NCBI GenBank assembly: GCA_025766275.1
Contig: JAFKAC010000011.1
Span: forward strand, 1,550,001-1,614,000
Source of the DNA: Lactarius indigo
Taxonomy: Eukaryota > Basidiomycota > Agaricomycetes > Russulales > Russulaceae
Direction of reading: 5' to 3'
DNA: 64,000 nucleotides
The first letter of the stretch is position 1, and each line of letters starts with the position of its first letter. Under the pieces are notes generated by a model. That model had not been told where the DNA came from. It made no database searches and saw only the letters and a program-made list of their open reading frames with translations. Made by a program: the position numbers and the translations under genes. Shown here piece by piece: positions 1 to 10,994 of the stretch.

Positions 1-59
1 CCTCCACTTATTAATGCCAGCTAAGAGTACATCGTGTCCTCCTCGGGACTTTCGCTGGT

Positions 60-1560
60 TCTCTTTCCCTTCGATTGTTGTCCCACTGCCGCTCCTAGTC
101 TTTCCCATCCCCACCTCTGAAATACTGAAGGCATTTTAGGTTGGGATATTCGGTATGTCACCCGCCGGTGATAATGAACAATGCTTTCGCGAGCTCAAGG
201 GGTCTGTCGGCGATCCTTGGGCCGTTGAGAGTGTGCCACTTCCGGAGTCAGCTTCCTACAGATCGGATGGAATTTGCTTGATGAGGAACGAGAAAGCCGA
301 TTGGAGTCTTCAGAGACAGACACTGGATCAGTCGTATATCCCCGGGGATGGGTCAGTAGCCTTCTGTAGGCCTTTCAGCGTGCTCACTCCCATCGTCTGT
401 TCAAGAAATGCCAGTTACCCAGGTCTACAGGTTGAAACGACGGAATTTACTGAGATCCACGGCCGCGACGAATGTGAGTCCGATATTTGATCCCCTGTTC
501 TCCCCGGAATCTGACGCCGTACATGGGTGTAGATAGTGATGCTCGGGATCTCCAGTTCGTCGCTAACAACGTGAGGCTCTCGCTGGTAATTCATTGGTCA
601 TTCGGTACTAAGCACTTGCAGCCCGTTCGCGAATGTCATGTTGGTCTAGTTCCTGCGGGTGTCCGCGCACCCAGTGTGGTAAGGCCATCAATATCGCACA
701 TTTTGGCCGTGAGGACATGCCCTGACCGCCTTCCCTAGGCTCGCGCAGCTACACCCCCTGACCCGAGCACCACAATACGAGCAACTGGTTCCTCCACCGA
801 TACGCCCAATGATCACATGAACCATAATTTCCCACATTCCCCTCTCTATCTCTTTCTCCCACGGTTGTTCAGTTCTCGTGGAGAGGGAAGTGACTATCTC
901 GCGGCACGTCGGTGTGACTACCATGACCCGTAGTATGTTTTCCCTCCTTCCGCTCGTGCTCGCGCCTGCCTCGTTACCGTTCTGCTTCATATTTACATGG
1001 GCTCCCCATGAACGTTTCTTGAAACATGATAACTTGCGGCGTCATATCTTGGATGTACATAATTATCGCGTCTGTTAACACCGACATGACGAGGAAGGAC
1101 CCTAAGTTCGACCTCCTGAATCTGCCAGTAATTCATTTCGCCAACGAACAACCTAAAGCTTGAGTTCGGGGCTTAGACCGCCTAGGTCTTACTCGTGCGA
1201 CTCCACAAGTCCACGGCAGGGTCCTTGTGGAGACACAAGTACAATAGCCCCTGTGCAAACGATACATGACAGACTACCCCCTCACGGGAATTTGCGAGTT
1301 GTAGGATCTTTTGGACAAGCTGTCTACTCCTACAAGTGAAAGAAAAGGTAAAGTGGCCGATTTGCTGTTGGCGAAGTCTAGCCCATAACACTTGGCCTGT
1401 CTGGCCTTTGTCCGAGCCCCGTCGGGGACCTCGTCCAAACCTCGTCCTCCGCGCTTTCGAAAAACGGTTGCCGGGCCGCCCCCGACGTCTAGCTGTACCA
1501 GCCACCACCGACAGCCAAAGAAGGAAGTGGGACCGCATAAAGTCTACTGCACAGACATTT
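60..1560 (+). pseudogene. decayed metacaspase copy (tandem paralogue relic)
   Basis: This stretch aligns block by block with the intact metacaspase about 2.5 kb downstream. A SPAGDNEQ block (from 158) matches SPASDNEQ of the intact gene, an ICLMRNE block (about 277) matches IFLMTDE, and RECHVGLVPAG (about 630) matches RECLVDPLPAG; intron-like stretches sit between them. The reading frame just before SPAGDNEQ contains a TAG. Both catalytic residues are gone: the AGHCGQQ block reads ASYPGLQ (about 408-430), so His has become Tyr, and the DSCHSG block (about 739-765) has lost the Cys and meets a TGA. A weak p10-like match with a TDSQ..KWD pattern lies near 1503-1560. I infer a dead duplicate. 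The left edge is uncertain because the window starts here, and the right edge is approximate. Confidence 0.72.
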
Positions 1561-2601
1561 CAGCTTGACACTGGCAGTGCCTGTCACACTTTGGCTTCAA
1601 CGCTTTCAGGTCAGTTCTGCGCCTCTCGCCTATTGTTCTCCATATTCCAACCCCCAATCTCGTAATTGCACAGGTCCAGTTGTTCGTTATCCGATTCCGG
1701 CTACACAACGGGTGGTTATACTGTAGAATTGGGCTCATGACTGACCTGGGACCACCCGTGGGCGTTCAGATAACGCTTCAGACATGTGGCGCACCATGGG
1801 CGGCAGTATGACCCCCGATAAACCCTAAAAAGCAGGCATCGCCTTGCACTGCAGGGGTCATTTCACTGTCCTCGGATATGTGTGGACGTGTAAATCTTGG
1901 TGTAAATATAGCTGCGTTGTTCGCTAGCGGATTCTTTTTTTGTCCGTGTGAAAATCGGTATTTGTGTTGCACAACATGTGATAATTACGCCGTTCCGGGC
2001 CCGAGTGCACGAAGGATAGAGTGGAGGTTGGTTGATGACAGCGAGGAAACGTGCTCGCGAAGAAGCATAGACGGAGTAGCCTATGATAAAGTAAGACAAA
2101 GGTATTACGTACAGTGATTATTGTGATGGCACCGGGCCGGTGGAATTGCAGGTTGGTTTTGACTCTCGATCACGATGTTCCCTTTAGTCTTCAGTCCTGA
2201 GGCTCGCCACCTTCCTCTAATTGCAGTCTTCGGGGTCAAAATTCTGGGGTGTTTGGAATACCTGTTTTTAACGGTCATCTAGTCGAGCTGGAGATATAGT
2301 TAAGAGCGGGATCGCTCAGTGTCGGACTTTCCATCATTGCTCGGCGCTCAGCGCTCGTATCTGTGCCTGTCTCTCGTGCTGCGCGGCGCTCAAATACTCC
2401 CAGAATCCCCCATAATGGGCGTGAACGAGGCTATCGTCCGCCCCGATCAGGTTCACTGGCATTGCTTTCAAGTTGTGGCGTTTGCTCACCTCACTACCTC
2501 ATCGCCTCGGTCCCCCTATATTAGGAGAGCTGAGAGGACGCCTCTCGTCCCCCATTTGGTCTCCATTTATCCTTTCTGTGCCTTTCGTTTTTCCTCTCGC
2601 G
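1561..2601. other. intergenic, upstream region of the metacaspase
   Basis: I see no supported gene here. The last 40 bases before the metacaspase start are strongly pyrimidine-rich (about 2561-2600), as is common just upstream of fungal start codons, so transcription probably begins nearby. An in-frame upstream extension of the metacaspase ORF exists from 2473 but has no family similarity. Confidence 0.4.
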
Positions 2602-4618
2602 ATGGCCGTCTGTTCCAAAGTCGCCCGCATCCCCTGCTTTCGCAAGTCTCCCACTGCGAGCCCTCCTAAATACAAGGCCCTTCTCATAGGTATCAACTAT
2701 ACATCTCCCGCTAGTGATAACGAACAACGCGGTGACAAGCTTGATGGTCCGGTCGACGATGCAAAGGAAATGAAGAGGGCGTTGATTGGTGGAGTTTTCG
2801 TGGCTGCTCTTCCGCTCACGAGCTCAACGCCGTCACTTGCAGAGGTTTTCCGCTACAAAAAGAAGGACATTTTCTTGATGACAGACGAGGAATCCAACAG
2901 GGACACGGTGCATTGGCCTTCCGAGGCAAATATTGTGGGTCTTTGCATTCGCAAACGGCTATATGCTTGCCGCATCCCCTTCCAACCCTCGCCGACGTGT
3001 ATCTAGATTCGGGCGTTGCAAGATCTCGTTCGCGACGCATCGAGCGGCGATTCGTTCGTATTCTTCTGTAGGTCTCTGTGTCTATTCTTTCCCATCCTTT
3101 TGATCTTTGCTCCCTTAGACGCCGGTCACTGTGGGCAGCAACCAGTGACCACCGACCTCAATGAAACCGACGGCCTCGATGAATGTTCGACCAGTTGTTT
3201 ATTTTTCCGTCCCCCACGAACTCTGACCATAATATAGATATGGTGACGTGCGATAACAAGAGGATTTTAGACAACGTGAGCCTCGCGTCAGTCATTCGTC
3301 GGCTCTCCGATGCTGAACGCCTGTAGACACTTCGCGAATGTCTTGTTGATCCGCTCCCCGCGGGGACCCGCCTAACGGTGAGGACATTAACATTATGTTG
3401 TCAGGCTACGATAACACTTTCAAATTGTCTTTTGTAGGCCATCCTGGATTCGTGCCATTCAGGCACACTTCTTGACTTAGACCACTATTCTTGTCACTGG
3501 TTCCTCAACCGACGCACGCAATGTACGTGAATACACATTTTCCCGTATTCTCTGCTAATCTCTCATGTCCACGTTTGTCTAGCCCTTCACGAGAGTAGGG
3601 TGGTAACGCAGTATGACGGGCCTCCCCGCCGTCACAGTGATGACGTGTGGGTGCGCAAGCTCGTACGCAGCGCTCAGCTATTCCGAACGACACTCTCTTG
3701 TGCCGTTACAGCTGCACTTGCGGTCGCGCGCTTCAAGCTCCGCCTGGCGAAGAGGTCAACGCAGGTCGAAGTTGAGGTCGAGGTTGCGGATGGTGCTGCT
3801 GGTGCCACCCAGACGACACCAACTTGCGTCCGGCGTCCACCCTGTGGTGGCTGGTACTGCGCATATGCTTTATCGAATGGGCCTCTTGTTGTATGTCATC
3901 TTCCTTTCTGTTTTCTGTCGGTCAATTGATGGATCCGGCATATCACAGATTTCCCTCTCGTCGTGCTCCGACCAACAAAGCACATGGGAGGACCGTCAGA
4001 AAAAGGTCAAGAATATGACTGCGGTACATATTCACTTTCTTATCTTCTAGAAAATGGATCGTGTGTTCATTGGACGTTTCTTTTAGAAATTGGTCAAGAT
4101 ATTAAGTAAGCTCGCTCGTTGTCTCTTTCGTATCCGTAATTCACCGGCGCGGTGTAGGGAAAAACCCCTCCATTAAGGTGGGTGACCTCGACCAGCAGTT
4201 GAAGTAAGTGTACATATCCCTGATCTGTGTCCATCGGGTAGCCAAATGCCCTCCCTTTTTGTTTCAGGAAGTGCCTTTCGAAAATGGCGTTCAAGCGCTT
4301 GTGGGAGATCAAGAAAGCGTTCAAGAAGCACAGTGCAGCAATGTCGCCAGAGACGCGGGAGGAGTGGGAAAAGAAGTACACTAACGAAGGGTTTTTCGAG
4401 TTCAGAGAGCAAACAGCACAGGTGCGTCGCTCCACAACCCCGCTTCCTTTCGTTTTCTCTGATCATCTCTATGATGGTACAGATTGGGAGCATGCATTGT
4501 TTAGTGAGTTCCCCCACTTCGCGGTGGCTAAATCCAAGTAATTGACTGGTCGTCTTGACAGCGCCGGGATGAGCAATTTATTGCCATGCGGGCTCGTACG
4601 TTTGATCTGTGGTCGTGA
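2602..4618 (+). CDS. metacaspase (caspase-fold cysteine protease), 14 exons
   Basis: Metacaspases are cytosolic cysteine proteases that cut after Arg or Lys and act in stress and cell death. Fourteen exons joined by GT-AG introns give one open frame of 419 codons with consistent phase. Introns: 2789-2842, 2935-3006, 3068-3118, 3185-3237, 3276-3326, 3378-3437, 3523-3582, 3891-3948, 4024-4086, 4106-4157, 4204-4267, 4422-4482, 4504-4561. The p20 half begins with YKALLIGINY, then DDAKEMKRALI, DIFLMTDE and FFYAGHCGQQ with the catalytic His (exon junction at 3067/3119). The active-site block is AILDSCHSGTLLDLDHY with the catalytic Cys (about 3453). The p10 half has LVISLSSCSDQQSTWED and NMTAKLVKIL. 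The last exon is least certain: if the final intron is not removed, the protein ends at 4545. ATG 2602 is the last Met before the domain. It stands in tandem with a dead copy upstream. Expression is not shown. Confidence 0.85.
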
Positions 4619-6196
4619 CGCATAGCTTCTTCGTTATTATGGAAAGCGTCCTTCAGTCACCCCTTTCTTTTTTTTATATCGATTTTTAATAGCCTTCGTG
4701 ACGAGTATCGCAACATTATGATATCCCGAGCTAATACTGTCACTCTCCTTCGCTGTGGTTTGTTCTATTGTCTTTCGCATTATGATTTGGCTTGCCCTGC
4801 TCAGGTTTGCTCACACTATCTCACGTTCTCCACATGCATCATCAAGGTCGCTTCGCTTATTTCGTTTGCTCTTACCGTCCAAGTCCTACATTATCCAAGC
4901 CCTCTCGCATGTAGTCATGATGTACCACCCACGCCGAGCATTACATACCTCAGACCATGAGGAACATCTAGTGCTCGACAAGACTTGGAAACTGCCGATG
5001 ACGACAATAAAGAAATACTGTATTGTACTGTACTACTTCCGCTTCTATACTCCTTTACGTCCAAATATAGTATAACCTTCACACATACATCAGGTAGAAC
5101 AAATACAACAGGGGGTAGTGTACAGTATAAGTCAGCCAGGGCGTCTTGCCAAGCCATCATGACACATTGGCAGGACTCGCTCTTCGGACTTCTCACCTTA
5201 CCGTAACCAGGAGAGGAAAGGAGGGGCATCGCCTCCTGCGTATCTCTCCAGACTTTCCGTCCTGATCTTTCCTTCTCTTCCATTCCTCTACGTCGCAAAT
5301 GGGTAAGACGATGGAAGTGTCCTGTAAGCTGTACGGTGCTTGTCGGAGTGGTTTTCTTCCACGACAATGGCATTTTCCCTGGGGGAATCCTCCTGGCGCT
5401 TCCGAGTTCCGAGATGCAGGAGAGACAAAATGTGCGCATTCCTTGAGCGCGCCGCTCGGCAACACCTGGGTTGTGGCACCAAAGCAGTGCTGTCGGGGTA
5501 AGTCCCACGATAGAGATACAAGCACAGCCAAGATCCCTACATTCCTCATTCGGCCTCATTAGGGCCTCAGTTGTTTGCGCATAACGGCATACGGTCCTCG
5601 AGTACACAAGTGCGTACAGCAGTCTTCTTCGATATTCCCAAACAGTAAGGAATGGAAGCAGGTTATCACCTATATTTACGATACCTTTGGTATACTATGC
5701 GCCGAGCCACGGCCCTGAACAGGAGCTCGTCGAGTCATTGATCGTGCAAGTTGAGGGCTTCCACTCGAACGATCACCAAATATGACATGTGCCCGCAAGT
5801 CACTGAAGTCAGACAACTAAGTTGTCGCCTCAGACTCGTCAGCACCTCCCGCACAGACACCTTTGTCGTCAAAACCCTAGTGCCACGCGCGCCCTCAGAC
5901 AGACAGACTTGAACTTAGGGTCAAGGCTACCATGCTGATTTTGTGGTTGGGAATCTAGCGCGAAAGGAAGCGACACCAAAGCAGATCCCAGTTGCTGAAA
6001 TCAACACCGGGTGTGCAAGAGGGAAAGGAGGGGTTCTAAGGACTAGAGGAGATGCTGATACTGGTGCCGAATGAGGGGGTATGGGCTGGTAGCTGTTGCG
6101 GGGAAATCGAACGTGGGTGGGTTGGTGGGCAGTGTAACGAACACGCCTCAACCATGTGACTTACCCACATCATGTGTGGGTCCTCAATGGGGGTAT
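4619..6196. other. no recognised gene
   Basis: Only short or unconvincing ORFs occur. The longest is a reverse-strand frame of 230 codons at 4915-5607 with no motif I recognise and a composition typical of a chance ORF. There are T-rich tracts around 4668-4690 just past the metacaspase, possibly its 3' processing region. Transposon sequence starts at 6197. Confidence 0.4.
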
Positions 6197-7478
6197 TGTT
6201 ATCCTCCATGGGCATTAGTCCAACTTGGACTCTAGATGGCATAAACTAGTGATTTGCCGGCCCAGCCTGGAAGCTGGAAGCCAGCCCAAGCCAGCTGCTG
6301 GAAGCCAGCCCAAGCTGGAGCTGTAAGTCAGGCTTTTGTGGCCTGTGGCTCAGGCTTGAAATTCTCTGGGCCAGGGGATTCGGCCTGCATCTTGGCTTCA
6401 AAACTGCAGGCTACAGGCCGAAAAAAAATAAAATCAAATGACTGCCAGTCACCAGTCTGCCAGAGTACATGTTACCAACCTCCTCATAGTATGTACACCC
6501 CCATTCTCTGTGTGCTTCCCCTCTCTGATTCACCATCTAGTCATCAAGTTCTCCTAACTGTTGAGCTCTGTGCCAGTGTGGCTCATTATTTTTGTTCTCC
6601 AGCTTTCTGCACTTGTGTGTGGCACTATTGGCTCAAATAAAACGTATTCCCAACTCATGCAACTATTTATATGAAGTTTTGTGTCATGCACAAATGTGCA
6701 TGACCATTTCAACCACCTTCAACCACCTGACCTCATTTCTGTTCCTGACCCCACTGCATGTTCATGCACGTTTAGCCCTTCAAGAGTAACATGTTCCTAA
6801 CTACTGCAAACCCATATACGATGGCACACATCCTGTGGATGTGTGCGCAACACCTTGCAATGTATCGCATTCCCCAAGACCTGCACATGTCTTGGGCCTT
6901 TGTTCCTCTCAAAATTCCCAAAGCCACAGCCTAAAAGCCAGGCCAGCCCAAGCCATGGGTGGCAGCTCAGGCCTCACATTTTCCAGGCCTAAGCCTCTCA
7001 AAGCTGGGCCTAAGCTGCAGCTTTCAGGCCAAGCCAGGCCAGCAAATCACTAGCATAGATGACTTAGCAAAGACTGGGCAAATGGGGACCTTGTGTCAAC
7101 CCAATGCAAGCTGAATGGGGGCACTATCAGCACATGCCACAGCAAAGATGAAGATGTACTATCCCTTGGTGGATAGAGATGGAAGTACACTTAGTCAGAG
7201 ACTAAGGCCAACAAGAGAAGAGTCAGAAGCGTGGATTGAAGAAGACCAAGATGGAGACTCTTGGTCTTCCAAGGCAACTATTTATACAGATACATGTGGG
7301 CTTTAAAGTGCTGCTTGGAGTAATAGAGAACCAATAGTGTAACTAGCTTGAACCCTAGTATGGCTATCCTAGGAATGAGTCATACACAAGTTACAATCAC
7401 ATGTAAACTACTATGCTGACTGATATGAAGTAATAGTCCATGACTAATAATGAGTTGGACTGTAGTCATAACTGGTCA
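6197..7478 (-). repeat. A-type LTR, reverse strand, 5'-truncated, split by a hAT-like element
   Basis: Read on the reverse strand this matches the LTR of family A. The terminal block GTCCAAGTTGGACTAATGCC (6213-6232) corresponds to the end of the A1 and A2 LTRs, and the part from 7061 to 7478 is the reverse complement of the A1 5' LTR with scattered substitutions. No PBS follows its 3' end at 6197, so it is a solo LTR or the far end of a lost element. The first 28 bp or so of the LTR are missing where it abuts the A1 5' LTR at 7478/7479. Confidence 0.75.
6247..7052. mobile_element. hAT-like non-autonomous DNA transposon (806 bp)
   Basis: The ends are inverted repeats: the left end starts TAGTGATTTGCCGGCC and the right end is GGCCAGCAAATCACTA. 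They are flanked by an imperfect 8-bp duplication, GCATAAAC at 6239-6246 and GCATAGAT at 7053-7060 (6 of 8 match). Subterminal regions are rich in short CCAGCC / GGCCTAAGC motifs in both orientations. Eight-bp duplications and A/G-type ends like these are typical of the hAT superfamily. No transposase is encoded, so it would need to be moved in trans. Removing it rejoins the interrupted A-type LTR, which supports the boundaries. Confidence 0.7.
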
Positions 7479-7973
7479 TGTTACGGTACGGACTCATACA
7501 CGACTCATGACCGGTTATGACTACGGTCTGGTATTGATATTAGTCATGAACTCTTACATTGCATCAGTCAGCATAGTAGTTCACATGTGATTGTGACTCA
7601 TGTATGACTCATTCCTAGGATAGCTGTACTAGGGTTCGAGCTAGTTACGCTACTGGTTTCCATTGTTCTAGTGGCGCTTTAAAGCCCATGTGTATTTGTA
7701 TAAGTAGTTGTTCTGGAAGACCAAGAGTCCCCATCTTGGTCTTCTTCAATCCACCACTTGACTCATCTTCTGTCTGCCTTAGTCTCGAACTAAGAGTGCC
7801 TCCACTACTATCCACCAAGGGATAGTACTTCTTTGCCTTCGCTGCAGTGTGTGCCGGTGCGCCCCTGTTCAGCTTGCATTAGGTTGACACAAGGTCCCTA
7901 TTCACCTACTCTTTGCTAAGTCGATTACGCTTATTTCGAGTCCAAGTCGGACTAACGCCAGTGGAGTGTAACA
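7479..7973 (+). repeat. A1 5' LTR
   Basis: Begins TGTTACGG and ends GAGTGTAACA. A TATA-like TATAAG stands at 7699, and ATCTTGGTCTTC (7733-7744) follows 34 nt later inside a hairpin with the upstream GAAGACCAAGA. It has the same length as the split 3' LTR. Two TGACTCA motifs lie near 7600-7613. Confidence 0.9.
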
Positions 7974-7988
7974 TTAAGACCAAGATCC
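7974..7988 (+). promoter_or_regulatory. A1 primer-binding site (self-priming type)
   Basis: TTAAGACCAAGATCC directly follows the LTR. AAGACCAAGAT is the exact complement of ATCTTGGTCTT at 7733 in the same LTR, as in Tf1-type elements. No tRNA 3'-end complement (TGG start) is seen. Confidence 0.7.
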
Positions 7989-9485
7989 TCATCGTGGCAT
8001 ACTCGACCAGGGATCAGTGGACGTCCTTCCGTCCCTATCATATTGAACAAAGAGGAGATCGCAACGTACCAACAAGATTCTTAGGAGCAGCCCAGTGGAG
8101 AGAACGAGGAGAAGATACTGGGTACTTTGTGGAGTTCAATGGTCCAAACTGTTTTCGACCTGTTGAGTTCAATTTCGAACACCTTTGTTGGACTGAGGTT
8201 ACTTGGAACCCTATAGATCATCGCTGGGATATTGTACGACCAGCAGGAAGAAATTACAACTGTGATGTCGATGCGAGAGAGCTCAACAGCCGTGCTGACT
8301 ACGGTCCCATTGACGGACAAGCACAAGAGCATACCGACGAAGGAATTAGCGGAGAAGAAGCCTCCAATAGTCAACAATCACCAAGCCGAGGAACTACACC
8401 AGCAGAAGAAGCCAGCTTAGGAGCTATTGGCGAACACATTATACGACGAACTGAGTCCCTAACTATCCACCAACCCGAACCAGAAATAATCCACGTTCAC
8501 AGCCCAGCAGTCGCAATGGCAACTACCACCATCACACAAGAGGAAATACAGCTCACCACCAAAGCAAGGGATCAAATAGCCCTAGAAGAGCAAAGACGCA
8601 TTGCAGAAGAATCGCGAGCCAACTTGGCTCCCATTAACCCATATACTGGTCATCGAATGACTGATGATGATGTAGCAATTCATCGTGCCATCGGGCCAGA
8701 TGTAGCTGACCCTCCTAGTGGAGGAGGTGGACCCCCTGGTGACCTACCAGGAGGAGGACCCCCACCCAGAGGATCCGGGTTTGGAGGGTTCCCTGGAGGA
8801 CTCCCAGGAGGACCACCAGGAGGAGGATTACCAGGTGCAGGTCCCATCGTTCCCCCTCCAAACAGTAAACTAGCTGGTGAAGCACCCACAGTATTTGATG
8901 GAGAACACGCAAAATTTGAAGCATTTCTTATGCAATGGCACATTTACTGGGGCATGAATGCAGATGAAAGCATCATGGCCACACCATACCGATGAGCCCT
9001 CCTTTTCCTATCATACATCAAAGGCGTCAATGTCAGCGAGTGGGTGCTGGCGATGCTTACCTGGCTCAATGGCCAGATACAGACAGGGATACCCCAGACT
9101 AGTGAAGGACTATGGAACGAAGTCATGTGCAGCTTCATGCAGCACTTCAGAAACACAATGGAACAAGAACAAGCCCAATATGAATTAAAGAAAGGGCTTA
9201 AAATGATTGGAGGCAATCTAGATGAGTATTGCACCCAATTCGAACAACTAGTGCGATGCGCACATTATCGGCTTGATGACCCACAGACACTCAACCTATT
9301 TGCAAGTGGATTACCCACCGATTTGTACTCAAAAGTATACACCCTCGACTCCCCACAAAATTATTGAGAATGGAAGGAAGCGGCCACTACCCGCCAGCAA
9401 CAATATATGCATCTCAAAGCCATGATCAACAAGGGAGCGCCACAAAAACAAGAAAGACTGCAGCGACAGCACCCATGGCAGGGAC

Positions 9486-10174
9486 TGTCACGAACCTATA
9501 AACCAGGTCGTGACTCAAGGCGCTTAGAGCCGGACCGGACCGGACTTATGTCATCAGCTTCCTAAAGGGGAAATCCGAAATCGGAGTTTGAATTTCGCTC
9601 TCCGACAGTCACGTGATGTGTCACGTGACTACCCTGCCTTTCCAAGTCACATGCATACCTGCATGTGTATCAATCAACAGTTGATCGTTTATCGATCAAC
9701 GAAGATAATCAACCAAGTCACAAGGAACATGTGTCCTAATCACGGGTTCTGCAGTTGCTGCAGAATTACGCCACTATGGCGCAATATGGCGTCATTGACT
9801 GCGGCGCAGTCGTGCCATGCTTATCCTTATCCTGATTGGACAGTATTAATGACTTGTCTCTGGAATGTTCCAATCCGCAGTATTGCGCAGCACTCGTGGA
9901 CAGGCCCTAAGCCTGCCCTAAACCTATGCACAGACCACCCCCTGTAGTATATAAGCTAGCGCAATCTATCGGACAGTCCCTCAGACTGTCCACTTGTGAC
10001 ATCTTCCTCTCTTGCCTCTCAGCTCCTTCGAGTGCCCCACCTTGTGTGCGCCACTATCTTCTTTGAGCCAAGACGCCTCCTCTTCGTCCCCTTCGATGCT
10101 CTCTCCGTCTCTACCTCGCCCGCCGTCGTCTTCAACCGTATCCCTTGCTGTCGAGTGACAGTGAGTTCACCACA
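9486..10174 (+). repeat. C3: solo LTR of family C
   Basis: A 689-bp TGTCACG...CACCACA sequence nearly matching the C1 LTRs, with no internal region. It is bracketed by the 5-bp duplication GGGAC (9481-9485 and 10175-10179) and sits in the A1 gag between the capsid and zinc-knuckle parts. Its position implies LTR-LTR recombination removed the rest of the element. Confidence 0.93.
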
Positions 10175-10206
10175 GGGACCACCAAGAAGTTCTTGGCAAC
10201 CCAGGA

Positions 10207-10994
10207 TGTTACGGTTGTACCACCGTAGTATCCGACTTGGATGGTACTGTGGGAACACAATGCCCCAAACGGTTAGTCAACCTACGGGGGAGGCAAATAC
10301 AGCCAAGGCGTCCCCTAGTCGACAAAGGTACTGACAGCCTTCTATCAGACAGAAGTGCTGAGAGGCAGGAAATGGCAGATGAGAGAGAAGGGAGATGAGC
10401 AGACAGCCCAAGGAGATGGCAAACAGCCCAGCTCAAAAGATGGAGGGAAAGCCGCAAACAGCAGGTACAATTCCACAAGATCTCAAGCTAGGGAACCGGG
10501 GATACAAGCTACCCTACTTATACCCTAGCTAGCGTGATGGTTCAAACTCAGAAACCCTAATACAACGATCCTAGGGTGAGTAATCGTACAGTAAGAGTGT
10601 CATCGGGAATGTGTAATCATCAGTCAGCATACAGTCAGTCAACCAATCAGAACGAGACATCAGTCATCCTTTTTGTAACAGTGTAATCGTTTATGAGTCA
10701 TCCGCAGCCAGCATCAGTCAGCCAGGCACAAGCTCATCTGGACTCTTCCGGTGCATTCTGGCCAGGTCACATGCCGGGGTCACATGACGGGCATTCTTGA
10801 TATTGCTTTATCCGGGCCGGTGGAACCTACAATTCTGCTTATCATCGCAGAAGGTCCAATGGAATCGCGGGCCGGGGCACTTATCTCTTGGTTTATGGCT
10901 TATCTCAGCCTTTTCTTCGTCATCCTCCTTTCCTTCATGTGATTGCGTCCGTCATATTGCCGTGTGTCAAGGTCGAGGGGGCAAAACCATAACA
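10207..10994 (-). repeat. F: solo LTR of a sixth family (orientation uncertain)
   Basis: A 788-bp TGTTACGG...CATAACA sequence with the duplication CAGGA on both sides (10202-10206 and 10995-10999), again within the A1 gag. It does not match the other LTRs here. The reverse strand carries TATAAGTAGG near 10515-10524, which favours reverse orientation. No internal copy of this family is in the window. Confidence 0.75.

Noticed and set aside
1182..1738. ORFs of 64-118 codons on both strands downstream of the metacaspase relic
   Set aside because: No conserved blocks except a weak p10-like match on the + strand, which I fold into the relic.
4915..5607. 230-codon reverse-strand ORF next to the metacaspase
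   Set aside because: No recognisable motif, ordinary low-information composition, and no conserved neighbour. It could be chance; kept only as a note.
6254..7053. Short ORFs of 65-128 codons in the hAT-like element
   Set aside because: They have no transposase motifs (no DDE region or hATC end) and come from the repetitive subterminal motifs.
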